Assembly: GCA_000733355.1 (NCBI GenBank)
Contig: JNVV01000002.1
Coordinates: 2,917,671 to 2,981,670 of the forward strand
Source of the DNA: Falciphora oryzae
Taxonomy: Eukaryota; Ascomycota; Sordariomycetes; Magnaporthales; Magnaporthaceae
DNA: 64,000 nt
Direction of reading: 5' to 3'
The first letter of the stretch is position 1; each line of letters starts with the position of its first letter. The translations under genes and the position numbers were made by a program. A model generated the notes under the pieces. It saw only the letters and a list, made by a program, of their open reading frames with translations, was not told the DNA's origin and ran no database searches. Shown here one piece after another: positions 34,106 through 46,003 of the stretch.

Positions 34106-36258
34106 ATGGGAATACCCGGAACCCTTGTCGAAGTTGGGGAGATGTTCGCGTGGATCACGACCGCGTTCCGGGCCGGCGTGGGAGACGAGGTGGCACACAT
34201 GACGCCCGTTGTCGAAAACATGGCCGACGGCCCGGATGGCTCGACGACATGCAGAATCGGCATTCGGCCCTATGACGATCCCGCTTCACCGCCTCACACC
34301 TCCCGGGGACAGTGCTGGCGCGATCTATCCCGGAACCCGGTTGTTGTCCACGGCTTCCGGTGAGACGGCGGCCGGGTGCCGGTGCGGAGGAGCTGCCCGG
34401 CCTCGAAATTCCCCTCGCAACGATGGGAGCGCTGTTGAGGGCTCGGCGCCTTTCCCTCTTCGACGACAAGATTCTTCTGAAAGGCTTCTGCACAGCACTA
34501 GTCCCCACGAAGATAATTGGGACCGAAGGGAACAAAATCATCGTCTGGCATGTCATTTTCAACGAGGACGGTGAGCGGATTTCATTCGCCGACCTACGAA
34601 TTCGCCAGGCTGCTGGTGACCCCGGAACATGCCCCAGCATTGCCGATATCGAAGTTGCTAGACACATCGTCGGTTGGTGCGAAACCGTAAAGAACTACAT
34701 CGGTAAGCCACTTCCCCCTAGTGCACGTCTTCTCCAAACAAGGGTATTTTGGAAATTAACGTCTAGTCCTCGTCCCAGGTGCCAAGGATGCCGCATACAA
34801 CATTCAATCGACGTCCCTCAAGCGACCAGGCAGCAGCTCCGCCTTTGACCGCGTTACTACCACCGCCGGGCTGTACATCACCGTTGCCATCTCTGCGGCT
34901 CTCGGGAAAAGCCAGAAGCCCGTGCGCATTGTTGAGAAGTCGGACTACCGCAGGCAGCTAATCTCGGCCGGGAAGCGGTTTGTGGTTTTCTTCGACGTTG
35001 TGGACCGCCGTGCTTGGCTCCTTGATGGCATTAGCGCCGTTCTTCATCTCGTACGGGCATCAATGGAACAGAGCCGTACCCTCGGGTTCACAAGCCTCCC
35101 GAGTGGCAGCGACCCGAAGCAGCAGCTCCAGGAGGCGACGCCGCCTCACACTGGGAAGGCAGCCGCACTGGAGGTGCTACTGAACGAGCGCAACACGACA
35201 CTCGAGGTTTACCGCAACCCACCCACCGGGGAGACGAAAAGGGCGATAACTATGGAGGACGATGTCGAGGTCATGGGGCCCGAGGTTATCGAACAGAAGG
35301 AAAATATCGTCAGGTTCAAGGACCTTGTCGATAATATGCTCTACGCCCTTGAGCAAATCGTCGACCACCAGTGGAATGACGCCCAGGACGGCGTAGGCTG
35401 CAAGATGCGCTTGACGTCTCGCAAGCAGCTGGAGGGCTTCAATTCCACTGATCCTGCTGGGTGCGAGGCCAAGATCTACCCAAAGGTGCTGGAGCTGAAG
35501 CAGAGCGGGCTTGGATGGGTGGACTTCGTGAGGGACGAAACGGTCCGCGCCGTCACATTGTTTGGGAAGGGCTTCGGGAACCTTCTCGTACCGGTTCCGC
35601 CCTGCGCAGAGCCTCGGGTCTTCTCATCGGATCCAGGGGAGGGCGGTGCAGCATCAACCAGTAGGCCGCCTCGACCGGCAGCATGCGACAGGCATTGGAG
35701 GCCGCCCCTGCCCAAGGGCAAAGACCTGTTGGCCGTCACCACGCGCGACATGATGCAGATCGCAGAGGGCCTTGACCAGACAGGCGAGACGCGACTGAAG
35801 GCGGTCCCGGATCTCTACTGGCTCGACCCGGGCGGGCGGGGTTTCGAGCAGGAGGAATGTGGGCCGGCCGCCGCGGCGACGTCACACACGACCACACGCA
35901 GGTATTTGTACACAAAAACAGTCTGTGGCTGGCCGGCGGGATCCCTAGCCCCGCCCGGCTTCCGGAGGGCGGAGCGGCTTTTTTCGGCCAGAGCACAATC
36001 TGGGGGCTCATCTGGCCCAACAACCCCGAGCTCTTGCCGGGGGACGCGGAGTGCTCGAGTGCCGCACCGACTGCCGAGTCTGGAAACAGCAGCAGCGGCC
36101 CGTCTACCACCCGATTGGGTTGGTCGAGCGTCCGGTCCTGGGTTCGGGGCATCAGAAGGTCCATCAAAAGAGGGAGTCTGTCCAACACTTCCAACCGCAG
36201 CGGAGACGACGTGAGCACGCGGAGCGCACCGGTGCAGGTGCAGAACTTGTCGGAATGA
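34106..36258 (+). pseudogene. damaged member B of the unnamed large fungal protein family
   Basis: It starts MGIPGTLVEVGEMFAWITTA, a characteristic N-terminus (W/GIPGxLVEVGE..AW) of large Pezizomycotina proteins of unknown function. Next come GQCWRDLSRNPVVVHGF, PVRRRPG...GLEIPL, LLKGFCTALVPTK, IVWHVIFN and IVGWCETVKNYIG. A clean 76-bp intron (34703-34778) leads to GAKDAAYNIQSTSLKR, VTTTAGLYITVAISAALG, DRRAWLLDGISAVLHL and KGKDLLAVTTRDM. Two one-base losses break it: near 34360 inside the GFPVRRR motif, and near 35880, after which the terminal block HDHTQVFVHK...AFFGQSTIWGLIWPNNPE resumes in another frame. It reads about 690 residues if the frames are joined. Sequencing error at either site remains possible. 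No domain with known activity is seen. Confidence 0.65.
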
Positions 36259-36407
36259 AAGAGGGTGGTTGGGAGGAGTGAAAAAAAGTCGGGAACCGAA
36301 AGGATGTGTACATAGCTCGATCAATACACTACGTAGAATCAAGATAGTATTGCGAGAACTCCTTGCTCGCCAATACTAACCCTCACATATCCCAAGCCCG
36401 GTCACGA

Positions 36408-36793
36408 TCAGTCGCAGCCTCCGCCACCGCCATCGCCTCCGCAATCACCTCCTCCTCCGCAGTCACCACCGCCGGAGTCACCACCGCCGTAGTCGCCGCC
36501 GCCGCAGTCACCACCTCCGCCTCCAGAGTAGTCGTAGGCGCAAGCGGTGTAGTAGAAAGTGTCTGCGCCGCTGCTGGAGCCGCTGCTGTGCTTTTTGGCC
36601 TGGATCGCCGGCACGGACTTTCTCGGGGCTGGCTTGCGAGCTGGAGCCGGCCGGGGCTGCTTCTTGAGCCGCTGGCGAGGGGCTGTCGCCCGGTTCGTAG
36701 TCTGCATGGAAGCAGCGTTTCTCAGCCCGTTGTGCGCTTGTGCTGGCCTCAGGGATTGCTTGAAGAGAAACTCACTGATGGACCGCAACCCAT
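36408..36793 (-). CDS. small Gly/Cys-rich protein with predicted dual acylation site
   Basis: Two exons: an 18-bp first exon (36776-36793) and 36408-36701, with a 74-bp intron (GTGAGT donor, CATGCAG acceptor), give 103 residues. The splice creates the N-terminus MGCGPS|TTNR. Gly2 and Cys3 fit N-myristoylation plus palmitoylation. A basic, Pro/Lys/Arg-rich middle (RQRLKKQPRPAPARKPAPRK) and YYTACAYDYS follow. The last ~40 residues are glycine blocks punctuated by Asp-Cys and a terminal Cys-Asp, encoded by a CCGCC-type minisatellite. Small MGC- proteins with Gly/Cys tails occur in other fungi, but I know no function. Membrane anchoring with metal or thiol chemistry in the tail is only inference. 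Confidence 0.6.
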
Positions 36794-36934
36794 GTTGGGA
36801 GTTGTGTGTCGAGACGTTATTGTTCTAGGGTTCGTGTTTTCTTAAATTCCAGACTCTAGTGATGTTTGCCACCTTGGAAGCTGATCTGCACTCCTTCTCC
36901 CTATCATCCCGACCGATGCCATCCTTGGCGGCTG

Positions 36935-36942
36935 TATTTATA
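36935..36942 (-). promoter_or_regulatory. TATA box of the Gly/Cys-rich gene
   Basis: TATAAATA on the minus strand, about 142 bp upstream of the start codon at 36793. It supports the reality and orientation of this small gene. Confidence 0.5.
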
Positions 36943-39900
36943 CGCGTTTTACTATTTCTTCCCCCGAGGACGGCCTAGTATGTCCGAGGCTCAAGGAGAG
37001 CCCCGAGAGTATTAGCCTTTGGAAACGACGTGGAACTCAACGAGCCAAAACCTTCGGCGAAGCCATGCTCACCCGGCTGGTTCTTCCACGAGGAGAATTG
37101 TATTCTAGAAACGCCACCGGGCGGTTCTCGGCTTGCTTCTACAGTCCCCCATATGTTCTGGGATACCTGGAACTCTGGAGAAGCCCAGCCATTCTCGAAG
37201 GTTCATCTCGAAGACTATGGAGATGAGCATATGGATTGTTTAGAGTTCCGAAGCCTCCTTCGAGTCTCTTCATCAGCCACACGACACTGCCCTAGCCACA
37301 TCCGTGTGATAGCGGCACACACGCCATGGTATCGACACCGGATTGGCTGTCTATGTGTAGCCACCCAATGATTAAAAAAGTGACTCGTTTGACTAGGGAA
37401 GGAATGTGGTGTCAGGGGGCTTTCCTAAGAGAGCTAAACATGAACACATGCCACGACCTACAAGCTTATCTCTCGCTCCAACCAAGATCTTGTTTTCATC
37501 AAGCATTCCGGCTTGCCCGCCAGGCACAGGTCATGGGTCCCTTGGTATGCGGCATGTCTCTGCGCCAAAAACCCAATCGAGGTGGACTTCAAATATGACC
37601 CGGTTTAGGTCGAGGGTCCTTCATTAGCTGGTTGGAATCGCCTGGCTCATGGCATCATGAAGTAGAGAGATACGCAAGACGCCGTCTAAGGCCTAGGGGT
37701 AATTAGAAGTAACAATGACCAGGAGACCTTCGTGGGATGAGCATATGTACGACAGAGCGTATGCCCATGACGTTGAAACATTTCGGAGCTGAATCTTGCT
37801 TCGCCATCTCCATCGCGTTTTGTCTAGCTAGGTGACACGGTGGAACGGTAAGGGACGGACTAGGGGAAATTACACCAGTTTCTGAACAAGCGCACAAGCT
37901 GTCGATAGTCCGGAGAGGCAACCAATTTCGGAGACAGGTCTTAGAGAAGAATCATGGAAACTAAATCCCCGGATTTTACTGCCGGGGTTGACGGGTTCTG
38001 ATGCACAGGCTGGTCATATCAGATGATGGATTAGGAGGGTCCGCGCTGGGCGCAGAGCGGGGAGCGGCGTCTCTTCGAAACAGCTCGGACGGATACCCAC
38101 CTCCGATAAAGCCATGATGGGCCAAGGGGGGGTCTTGGGCGCAGTGTCAAAACATTGGCGCGCAATTACTTCGTACTACGTAGATGAATGCACATGTGCG
38201 TCATGTCGAAGAGCACAATCACGAGCCTCTTGGTTATTCCCGCCGATGCAACGCCGAGGACACGGAGTCGGCCATTGCGGCGGCGGCGCCAGACGGTGGG
38301 ACAGCTTTGGTTCCGCTGGAGGGTGGTGGCTCTCAGGAAGATGATAGATGAAGGGTCCTCGCTTGGGGGCGGCACGGCGTTTGGTGATAAATGTAAAATG
38401 CAATGCACGTCCCGAGTAGTTCCTTATCCAGGAGCGCAACAAAGGAGTATGAAGGGAGGGATTCATGGCGAGGCTGCGATGGAGGAATGAAGAAAGAAAT
38501 ACGATTGTCTGGGATCGGGGTAATCGAGGGTTCTGCGTTAGGATTTCCTAGACCCGGTTCCGAATCGGTGAGCCGCACACATCCGCGACCAAAAGCAATA
38601 TCGGATCACCAGAGACGACGATCGGCCTTCACGGGCTGCGTGGGGAAACAGAGTAACAGAAAAAGCAATTCGTGCCCAGGGTCAGCATGACGAAAGTGGG
38701 CGCGGCATAAAAGGGGTGTTCTGGCGAGGAGCCGGCCGGACCGCGCTCCTTTTCTCGTCCTGATCCGCCCCCTTGAAAAGGCAATTTCCGGGGACACAAG
38801 GAGAGCCGCCATCGTGAGACTGCGGCGGGCGGTGGGGCGACCGGAGAATTCCATCAGAAAATGAGGATTCGCGTCTTTGCGACAGCTCCCAGGCCGGATC
38901 GAAGGGTTCTCTTGCGACGGATGACGAGCGAGGAGCCGCCATGAGTTGCTTGCCATGGCGGCAAGTGGGAGAGTGTGGGGGACGTGGAATGCAGCGCTTA
39001 AAATATCACGAAAAGCCGCATTCTAGAGGACAGCTGACAGTCGCGATGGTGGATCGCAACCTTAACATGCACAGGGACGGCAAGAAGTTTCCAAATGTGG
39101 TGTTGGTTCCAGGCCAATGGGGAGGCCAACGACACAGTGATCGGCGGCGAGGTGAGACCAGCTTGGATTGGAGCCCGACTTGCTTGCAGAAACGGACACA
39201 TGGGATGGCGGCAGGAACCCAAGTCGATCGAGCGACCAAATTGGTTGGGGTTTTTGGCGCCTGAGAAATCTGGGTGGGGTTTTGCCGTCTTCCTAGCTTG
39301 GCGGTCGTTTGGGCATCCTCCCCGGTTCTGAAACAGGCCTCTCGAGGGGGACCCTGGATGGAGCAATGGACCGTCTGCCGCCTTGGATTTGGCCTTGAGA
39401 CAGCAGTTGGTGGTAGCGATCGCGGAGCAGCAGCGGAGCAGGAGGTGCTTGAGCCGACGCACAGTCCTAAATGGGATTTCGGCTCAGCATCGTGCGGTCA
39501 TTCATCCGAGGCGTATTACGTGCTTGGGACGCCCGTTCAATGGTGTTTTGCACAGCAGCAAAGCACCGTCTACCCAAAGAGTGCGTCGTCGTCCCGTCAG
39601 TCGCATCTTTTCCCAGGTTCGTTCCCTGCTTGCCTCGTTGACAGGCGGGGCGAAAAGCTGCTGGATTGGCTGGGTTCGAGGGACTAGCCGTGGCTGATGC
39701 GAGGATGCCCTTGCTGCCGATCATCTTGCACCCCTAGGACTTCGCTGGGTGCTTGGGACCCCTTGTCGACGGCACCCCCTTTTAGCACTTGGCATTAGGT
39801 GAGGAGGATTGAGGAGCACGCAGCCGGCGCCAGTGCGCTCTTCACCAGCCGCCTTGATATTGAGCTTGCGTCTCGGGAGCGCGTTGAGAGGTGCGACTCA

Positions 39901-41814
39901 AACTGCGGCCGCGCAAGGTTTTGGTATCCCGCAAAAAAACCCGAGAAGGAGTCGAAGGAGGAGCCGGATGCAGGATTGTGCTGGGACCAGAGTCGCCGAG
40001 TCCGACATGTATATGAACTCGCTTCCCGCCTCTACTGTAGTAGGCTGACTATGCATGCGGCACGGGTTTCCCGCCGCCGCTTTTTGCAGGAGGATGGAAG
40101 CAAGTGATAGGTATACTACGTATCGGTTATACAGCCAGGTTCTTCGTCATGCACATGTCCTGTGGAACATGGCGGACGCATCGGGCAGGGGAGGGGGAGC
40201 CGCGAGGCCATGCATGGATCTGGCCGTGCAGGCAATGACATAAGGCCTGGTGGGTGGTGCTATTATTGAAGGCTGAGGTGTGAACTGAGGTGGGCGGCGG
40301 CGTGATAGCAGCTCGGCGAGGCGCCGACTCCAATTGCCTCTAGCCCTCCTGGGTCTAAGTCGTCGGGGAGGGAAACGAGAGGCGCAAAGCTGGACAGCTT
40401 GGCTTGTCATAGTAAATCGCCATGTGCTGTGCAGGTTTAGTTTGACAGGTAGCCGCAGTTCCCCTGGCTAACTGCGCACTAAAACTAAGCGTGCGGGTGC
40501 GCCTGAGCACAGCGTGATGCCGATTGCCTGCAGCTGGACGGTTTGAAGCCACATATGAAGAAAGAAGAAGGAAGCAAAAAAGAAAAATAAAGGAAAAAGT
40601 TGCATCCTGGAAAACGAGAGCGACTCGAAGCCCCTCCCTGTGGAAGCCATCACGAAGCCCACCATTCCAGTCCGGCCACCATGTTTTATTCCGTTCTTGG
40701 CTGCGACTCCTGCCGCCAAGTTTTGGAAGTTTGTGCATGCCGCGTGGTCCCATCCGGGATCGTGTTAAATTTGCTGTGCAACAAGTCCATGTCGATTGAC
40801 CAGCCGGCTGGGCCCCACCCACAATGTCAGCGTTCGTGCCTGCCGACTCCAGCGGCGGGTGGGTGTGGGCTGAGCCCGTTTTCAGGGGGCAGATGGGGCG
40901 CTTGAGCCCATGCAGCGGGCGCCCGCCAAAAAAGACGCGCCCCGGGAAATGCGGCCACACCAGCGCCCGGCGTATATTATGCCTGCTCGCCCGCTTTCCG
41001 CTCTGGGAGCGGTACTCTCGCCAGGGCCTTCCCTCGGTTGCGGGAGAATCATCCATCACTTTGCACCTTGCATCGCTGCAACGCAACTTGACAGGACGGC
41101 ACACACGACGTCCGTTCTTCTCCTTCCCGTCTTTCCGACCACATTTCAGTCGTTCCTTCACATCCACGGGCTTTATCCCCGCAGTCTCTCATTACCACCT
41201 TCCATCTCTCGTTAACAGTTTTGCTTTATTTTCCCGGCTCTGTCCCCTCACGGCGTCCTTTCGGTTTTTCCTGACGGCGGTGACCATTTTTTTTTCTCCT
41301 TCAAGTTTCTCCACGAGGCCAAGCGAGCTGTCGTCCTCATCTTCAATTCTTTTTCTCTGGGGGCTTGCATAACCGCGTCGCCTCATTTTCTCTCCTCACC
41401 TTCCGCCTTCTTCGTTCATCACCGTTTCGATTCTCTGTACCTACTTGGCCCTCCGCGCCTCAACTCTCACCGTGTTCCCGGACGATTTTACTTTGTCACA
41501 CCCTCGATAACGATCACCAATCCCGACGACATTGCCAGCAACTCGACCTCAGTCCTGCTGTGGCACGCCGATCGAAATTGGCACTCTCATCTGATACACC
41601 ACGTCCAGCGTCCTGCGCAACCCTAAACTCAATTCGAGGGCGAGGTGACTCAAAAGTCTTGAGGTCACCTGTACGCCTGGAACTCGGATTCTTGATATCA
41701 ACCTCGTCCCAGCCGCCAGCCATCAACTTCTGGGTTGGTCCTGGTCAGCAAGCCTCGAGGCTCTCGCCAAGCAAAGCGACAAATCCAATTCACCCAGAAT
41801 CCGCAACCTCCAAA
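36943..41814. other. 5-kb gene-poor region
   Basis: No gene recognised on either strand; open frames of up to 270 codons give low-complexity, Cys/Arg/Trp-scattered translations. The last 650 bases (about 41150-41814) are strongly pyrimidine-rich, like the leader and promoter of a well-expressed fungal gene, and belong to the CFEM gene. Confidence 0.5.
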
Positions 41815-43111
41815 ATGCGCGCCGTTTTAGTTCTGGTTTCCCTGGCCGCTGGCTACGTCGCGGCCCAGGACTTCGGCACCGTTGCTGCGTGTGGTGTGAG
41901 TCTATTCTGATGGCCGGCTTTCTGCCGTCTTTTTTCCGTCCACTCATCCTGGCCCGCATCGTCATCTTGTCCAGTCCTGGAACACATTGAGCTGGGCAAG
42001 CTAGCCGCTTGCTAAATTGGGTGCTTCCCAATTTATCTCTGACATGCATGCCGCCACACCTTCCCCGCAGCCGAGCAAGTCGCTCTGCGCCAGCTAATTG
42101 GTGCTGCACACTGGACGGGGGAGGACCTTGATTGCACAGCTTCGCTAACCTCAGTGGGCAAATAGCAAACATGCTTCAACAACATGAAGGGCAAGATTGG
42201 CGGCTGCGCTGCAGACAACCAGAAGTGCCACTGTGACGCTCCGGACTACCGCAATGGTCTGCGGGACTGCGTCGCCCAGTCTTGCGCTGCTGCCGATATC
42301 CCCCTGGTTCAGAACTCTCTGGCTGCATACGTCAATGGTGTCTGCAATGCCGGTAAGTTTAGCCACCATGTGTCATGCGTCCACCGCTCTTCAGAATGCT
42401 AACTAGAATCCAGTCGCGGCTGCTCCTCCGGCTGCCCCTGCGCCCTCGACCAGTGCGGCCCCGGCACCGGCGCCTTCGACATCTTCCCCTGCACCCCCTC
42501 CGCCTCCCGCCGCTCCGTCTACTTCGGCTCCGGCGGCCGCATCCACTTCCGCGGCACCTGCGTCGAGCTCGCTTGCCCCTGCCCCCGTAAGTGGTTCCTA
42601 CATGAGCATAGTCACGTGTGCGGATGAACCGCAACGCTAACTTGTTAAACAGTCTTCCACGAGCGTGACGCCTGCTGCCCCAGCGGCTCCTTCGGGTACC
42701 TCTACGAGCAGCAGCCGCAGCTCCACTGGCTCGGCTTCTTCCTCGGCTTCGTCGTCCTCGGCCTCGAGCTCGTCAACTTCCGCGGCCGCCGCGGGCGATG
42801 CAAGCAAGTCCAAGTCCGACTCCCTCTCGGGCGCCACCGTGGCGGGAATTGCCATTGGTAGCGCTGCTATCGGAATCGCTCTCATCGGCGTGCTTGTTTG
42901 CGTCTTCCTCCACAAGCGCAACAACCGCCGCGCCGCTGCCGAAGGCAACGATGTCCGCCTGAACATCAGCCAGCCCATGCCCGGTTCTGGCCGCTCGTAC
43001 GCCGGCGATCACCACAACGAGAAGTACGACGTCAACTCATCTCTTGATGATTTCAAGAGCCGCCGCTACGAGGACATGCTTCCCAGGCAGACGCCCAGGA
43101 CCATGGTCTAG
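41815..43111 (+). CDS. CFEM-domain single-pass membrane protein
   Basis: Four exons: 41815-41895, 42166-42352, 42414-42586 and 42653-43111, giving 299 residues; all introns have GTRAGT-type donors and CTAAC-like branch sites. Residues 1-18 are a signal peptide (MRAVLVLVSLAAGYVAAQ). A CFEM domain follows with all eight cysteines (Cys26 to about Cys89: ACGQTCFNNM, KCHCDAPDYR, CVAQSC, VNGVC). Residues 90-205 are Ala/Pro/Ser/Thr-rich and probably O-glycosylated. A transmembrane helix lies at about 209-233 (GIAIGSAAIGIALIGVLVCV), then a basic HKRNNRR stop-transfer and a 65-residue cytoplasmic tail. CFEM proteins act at the fungal cell surface, some in haem uptake, adhesion or host sensing. The helix and tail make it a transmembrane rather than GPI-anchored type. 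The haem-ligand Asp position is occupied in CDAPDY. Confidence 0.88.
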
Positions 43112-43889
43112 TCTGTCGGTGAATGGAAGGGTGCGCGGCCCCGAGACGATGTCGACAGACCAGCCCACGCCTTGTCTTCTCCTTTCAGGCGGTGTCTTGC
43201 TATTTGCCCACCCCTCACCCGTCTGCATCTACACCCTCGCCGCCTGTACCCATCTAGTCATCTACCTTTCATGCACCCGCTAAGGGATCGATATGATGTC
43301 ACGATGATTATGTTTAAAATTATTTAAAACTTGAGATGGCACCTGTTCTCCTACAGGATGCGCGACTGTACCTCTTTGAACAAGTACAACTTCAACTCAA
43401 ATGTCTCGATTAGCTCTTCGCATTGAACTGTTTTTATGGTCAAGAGGTCGACTCAAATGGTGCAGCTGGGAGATCTACAAACGGGCAAACTTGGCATTGC
43501 TTTCTTCGGACACTGACGAGTGTGGTGTTTCTCTATTGGCACATTTTTGGGCGCCTGTAATCTCCCAACTTTAGGTAGTAAATGCCATATCATATAGTGG
43601 ATCTTGCTGAGTGCATGCATGGAGGGAATAATCTCTTTCGTCGGAGAAAGTGAACGAGTTTTTATCTCGCTCATAGACATTTCTATCGTTACAGGTGTCG
43701 ACGATTATTCGTCTGCACCAAACAAAGCCTCGCACATGGGCAGCTCTACATACACACGATAACAAGAAATATGGCGTAGGTAAATCTCTTCAGGAGACTC
43801 ATCCGCCTAGTCGCACCGTGTTGCTGATTGAAACCGACACCGTTATCATCCCGTGCCGGGTGCTCATGTCGCAACACTGCGAGTTGGTT
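43112..43889. other. convergent intergenic region
   Basis: 3' flanks of the CFEM gene and the uL22m gene. A/T-rich near 43290-43340 (poly-T and TTTAAAATTATTTAAAA), consistent with 3' end processing. No gene recognised. Confidence 0.5.
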
Positions 43890-44935
43890 TTACCACGAAT
43901 AATGTTGCCTTTGAGTAGTAACTGGACGATTCGGCAGATGAACCCAGGGTTTGCGCCGGGCCTTTTTAGCTTCCCTCTCCTGGTGCTCCCTCAGTCGCGT
44001 CTTCTCCTCCTTCACAATAAAGTTGATGTCTGTCGAGAGCGTCAGATATAAGACGTCCTACAGGAGCCGCAGCGCAAACTGAGAAAGAGTTGGCGGATAT
44101 GGGGGACAGAGTCGTGCTTACTTGATGTGCGTGTCCACATGGGATGAGACCTTCCGCGTCCAGAATAATGGAAGCCGCGGAAAATAAACGGTCCCCTGTT
44201 CACCCAGGCCTGGTCGATGTAGAGCTTGCTCGGATCGTCGACCGTGATCCACTTGCCGTCCTTGTTCTGGAACCTGGCCGGCTTGAAGCCGCCCTCGGCG
44301 CCGTCCGCCTCGGGGGAGGAGATGCCCATGCCGGCGATGACGGTGGCCTCGTCGCGGGCGGCATCGATCTGGACGCCGACCTCCTTTGCGAACTTCTTCC
44401 TGCTGAAGCGCATCTGCACGGCAGCCTCATCTATGGGCTTGCCGGCGACCTGGCGGGCGATGTGGACGAGCTTCTTGGTCGACGTGACGAGTAAGGGGCT
44501 GCGGTGGACGTGCTGCCGCTCGGTGCGGGCGATGCGCTCGGCGCACGTCTCCTTGTCCCACGGATCCAGGCGCCGCTTCACCAGGCGCGCCACCATCTTG
44601 CGCTGCCAGCGCTCGCGGCTGCGCGGGTCCGGGTCCACGGCGCGCGCCAGCGTCTGCGGGGACTTGGAGCCGCCGCTGCGCAGCTTGGCCGTCGTGTCCG
44701 TCGCGTCCGCCTCGGACGCTTCTGGGGCGGCGGCGAGCTCGTCCGAGAAGATGGAGCCGTCCATCTTGGGGGTCGCGAGCTTCTTGCGTATCTGGTCGGC
44801 CTCCCTGCCGCTCGGCGCCACCTCCTTGGCGATGGCGCGCTCATCCTGCTTCTGCCCGCGCAGCCAGCCCAGGAAGGTCCGGCTCTGGGCGAGCTGGAGG
44901 GTCGGGGCGGCGGCCCCGAGTGAGAGGGACCGCAT
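43890..44935 (-). CDS. MRPL22: mitochondrial large-subunit ribosomal protein uL22m
   Basis: Two exons, 44122-44935 and 43890-44029, with a 92-bp intron (GTAAGC donor, GACAG acceptor), give 317 residues. The first ~35 residues are basic and hydroxylated (MRSLSLGAAAPTLQ...RTFLGW), a mitochondrial presequence. The L22 core contains LVTSTKKLVHIARQVAGKPI, AAVQMRFSRKKFAKEV, LYIDQAWVNRGPF and GRGRSHPMW. The second exon supplies INFIVKEEKTRLREHQERE and the C-terminus LPNRPVTTQRQHYSW typical of fungal uL22m. The intron boundary falls inside the conserved L22 beta-hairpin region. It lines the peptide exit tunnel of the mitoribosome. COX9 lies divergently 544 bp away. Confidence 0.9.
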
Positions 44936-45479
44936 CGACCCGCATAGTGTCGCGGCCGTTATCGGCCTGAGGGGTGTTGATGCAGCTGGGGGTTTTGTCC
45001 TCTTGGTCAGTCTGTGGCTTTAGAATCTGGAGAGAGGGGCTTTCAACAGGCCTTGCCGGTAGCATTTAAGCGCGTGGCGGTGCCAATTGAGGACGGGATC
45101 CTCGGAGGAGAGCATACCAGCCTGTAAAGCCCGTCTTGCGGGCAAATGGAGGCTCATTGTGACTGCTGTGCTCTGTTCCGCTGCACAGGGCCGCGACTTT
45201 GAAGCTCTCCCAGCTGCCGCCGTCCTAATCACCGCCTCTCAAAATTTGGAACCCGCTCCCATTTGTCGTCGGGCGCTGACATAATCCAGGCGGGCTGATG
45301 GCGGCTGAGGCGGCGTGCACGTGATTTTAACAAGCTCTACTCAAGCGAAATCAGGCCATATCTGACGCTCTTTGCCGGAAGCCAAAGTGAGAAGGAGCCA
45401 ACAGTAAAGACTCACAAATCTCGACCCCCGACGACGCGACCGACCCCGATCCGCAACACACATCAAGCAAACAGTCAAG
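44936..45479. promoter_or_regulatory. divergent promoter region between uL22m and COX9
   Basis: 544 bp separate the two start codons, both for mitochondrial proteins. No TATA box was recognised; CA-rich sequence immediately precedes the COX9 ATG. A shared control region is possible but unproven. Confidence 0.4.
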
Positions 45480-46003
45480 ATGGCCGTCAAGCCCATTGTT
45501 GGTGTACGTCACCCTCGCCGCTCCCCGGCCGAAGCCGACCGCGCAATGGCACTCGCGACGTGGGCCTCTGGGGGAAGTTGAGGGGAAGGTTCGGGCAGAC
45601 AGGGCTCGAGTAGCTCACACTAGGCGTCGTTAATCACAGATGCTCCGCCGGGGCCTCATCCTCGACCTCGGAATCGCACTCGGTATGTCGTGTCGGGCAT
45701 ACATACTTGCGGCGTTGGCCGTATCTCCAGGCCCCCCGCCGACCCACGCCGGCAACCCCCGCGACCGCAGTGTCGTCATGTGTGTATCGCAGCTGGCTAA
45801 CCTCGGCTCTTGTAAACAGGTATCGGTGCGGCCATGGGCAGCGCCTTCTGGTACGACAAACGGACTCGGATGATTGGAATTGGTCGACCAGAATATATTC
45901 TAACCCCTCGCGATCTAGGTACGGATACCACGTTCCCCGCAGGAACATGCGCGACAACTTCTACAGGAAGCTCGAGGACGAGCGGGCCGCGGCTCGCCAG
46001 TGA
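45480..46003 (+). CDS. COX9: cytochrome c oxidase subunit VIIa (COX9)
   Basis: Four very small exons: 45480-45503 (24 bp), 45640-45682 (43 bp), 45820-45850 (31 bp) and 45919-46003. The introns are 136, 137 and 68 bp. The spliced product has 60 residues: MAVKPIVG, MLRRGLILDLGIALG, a short hydrophobic helix ending GSAFWYGYHVP, and RRNMRDNFYRKLEDERAA. Length, the RRG..LD..ALG helix, the WYGYHVP turn and the charged C-terminal helix match fungal COX9/COX7a, a single-helix accessory subunit of complex IV in the inner mitochondrial membrane. No single frame shows the gene; it emerges only from the splice sites. Confidence 0.9.

Noticed and set aside
40355..41167. 270-codon open frame on the minus strand
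   Set aside because: Composition is random-like and the frame includes the pyrimidine-rich leader region of the CFEM gene read backwards.
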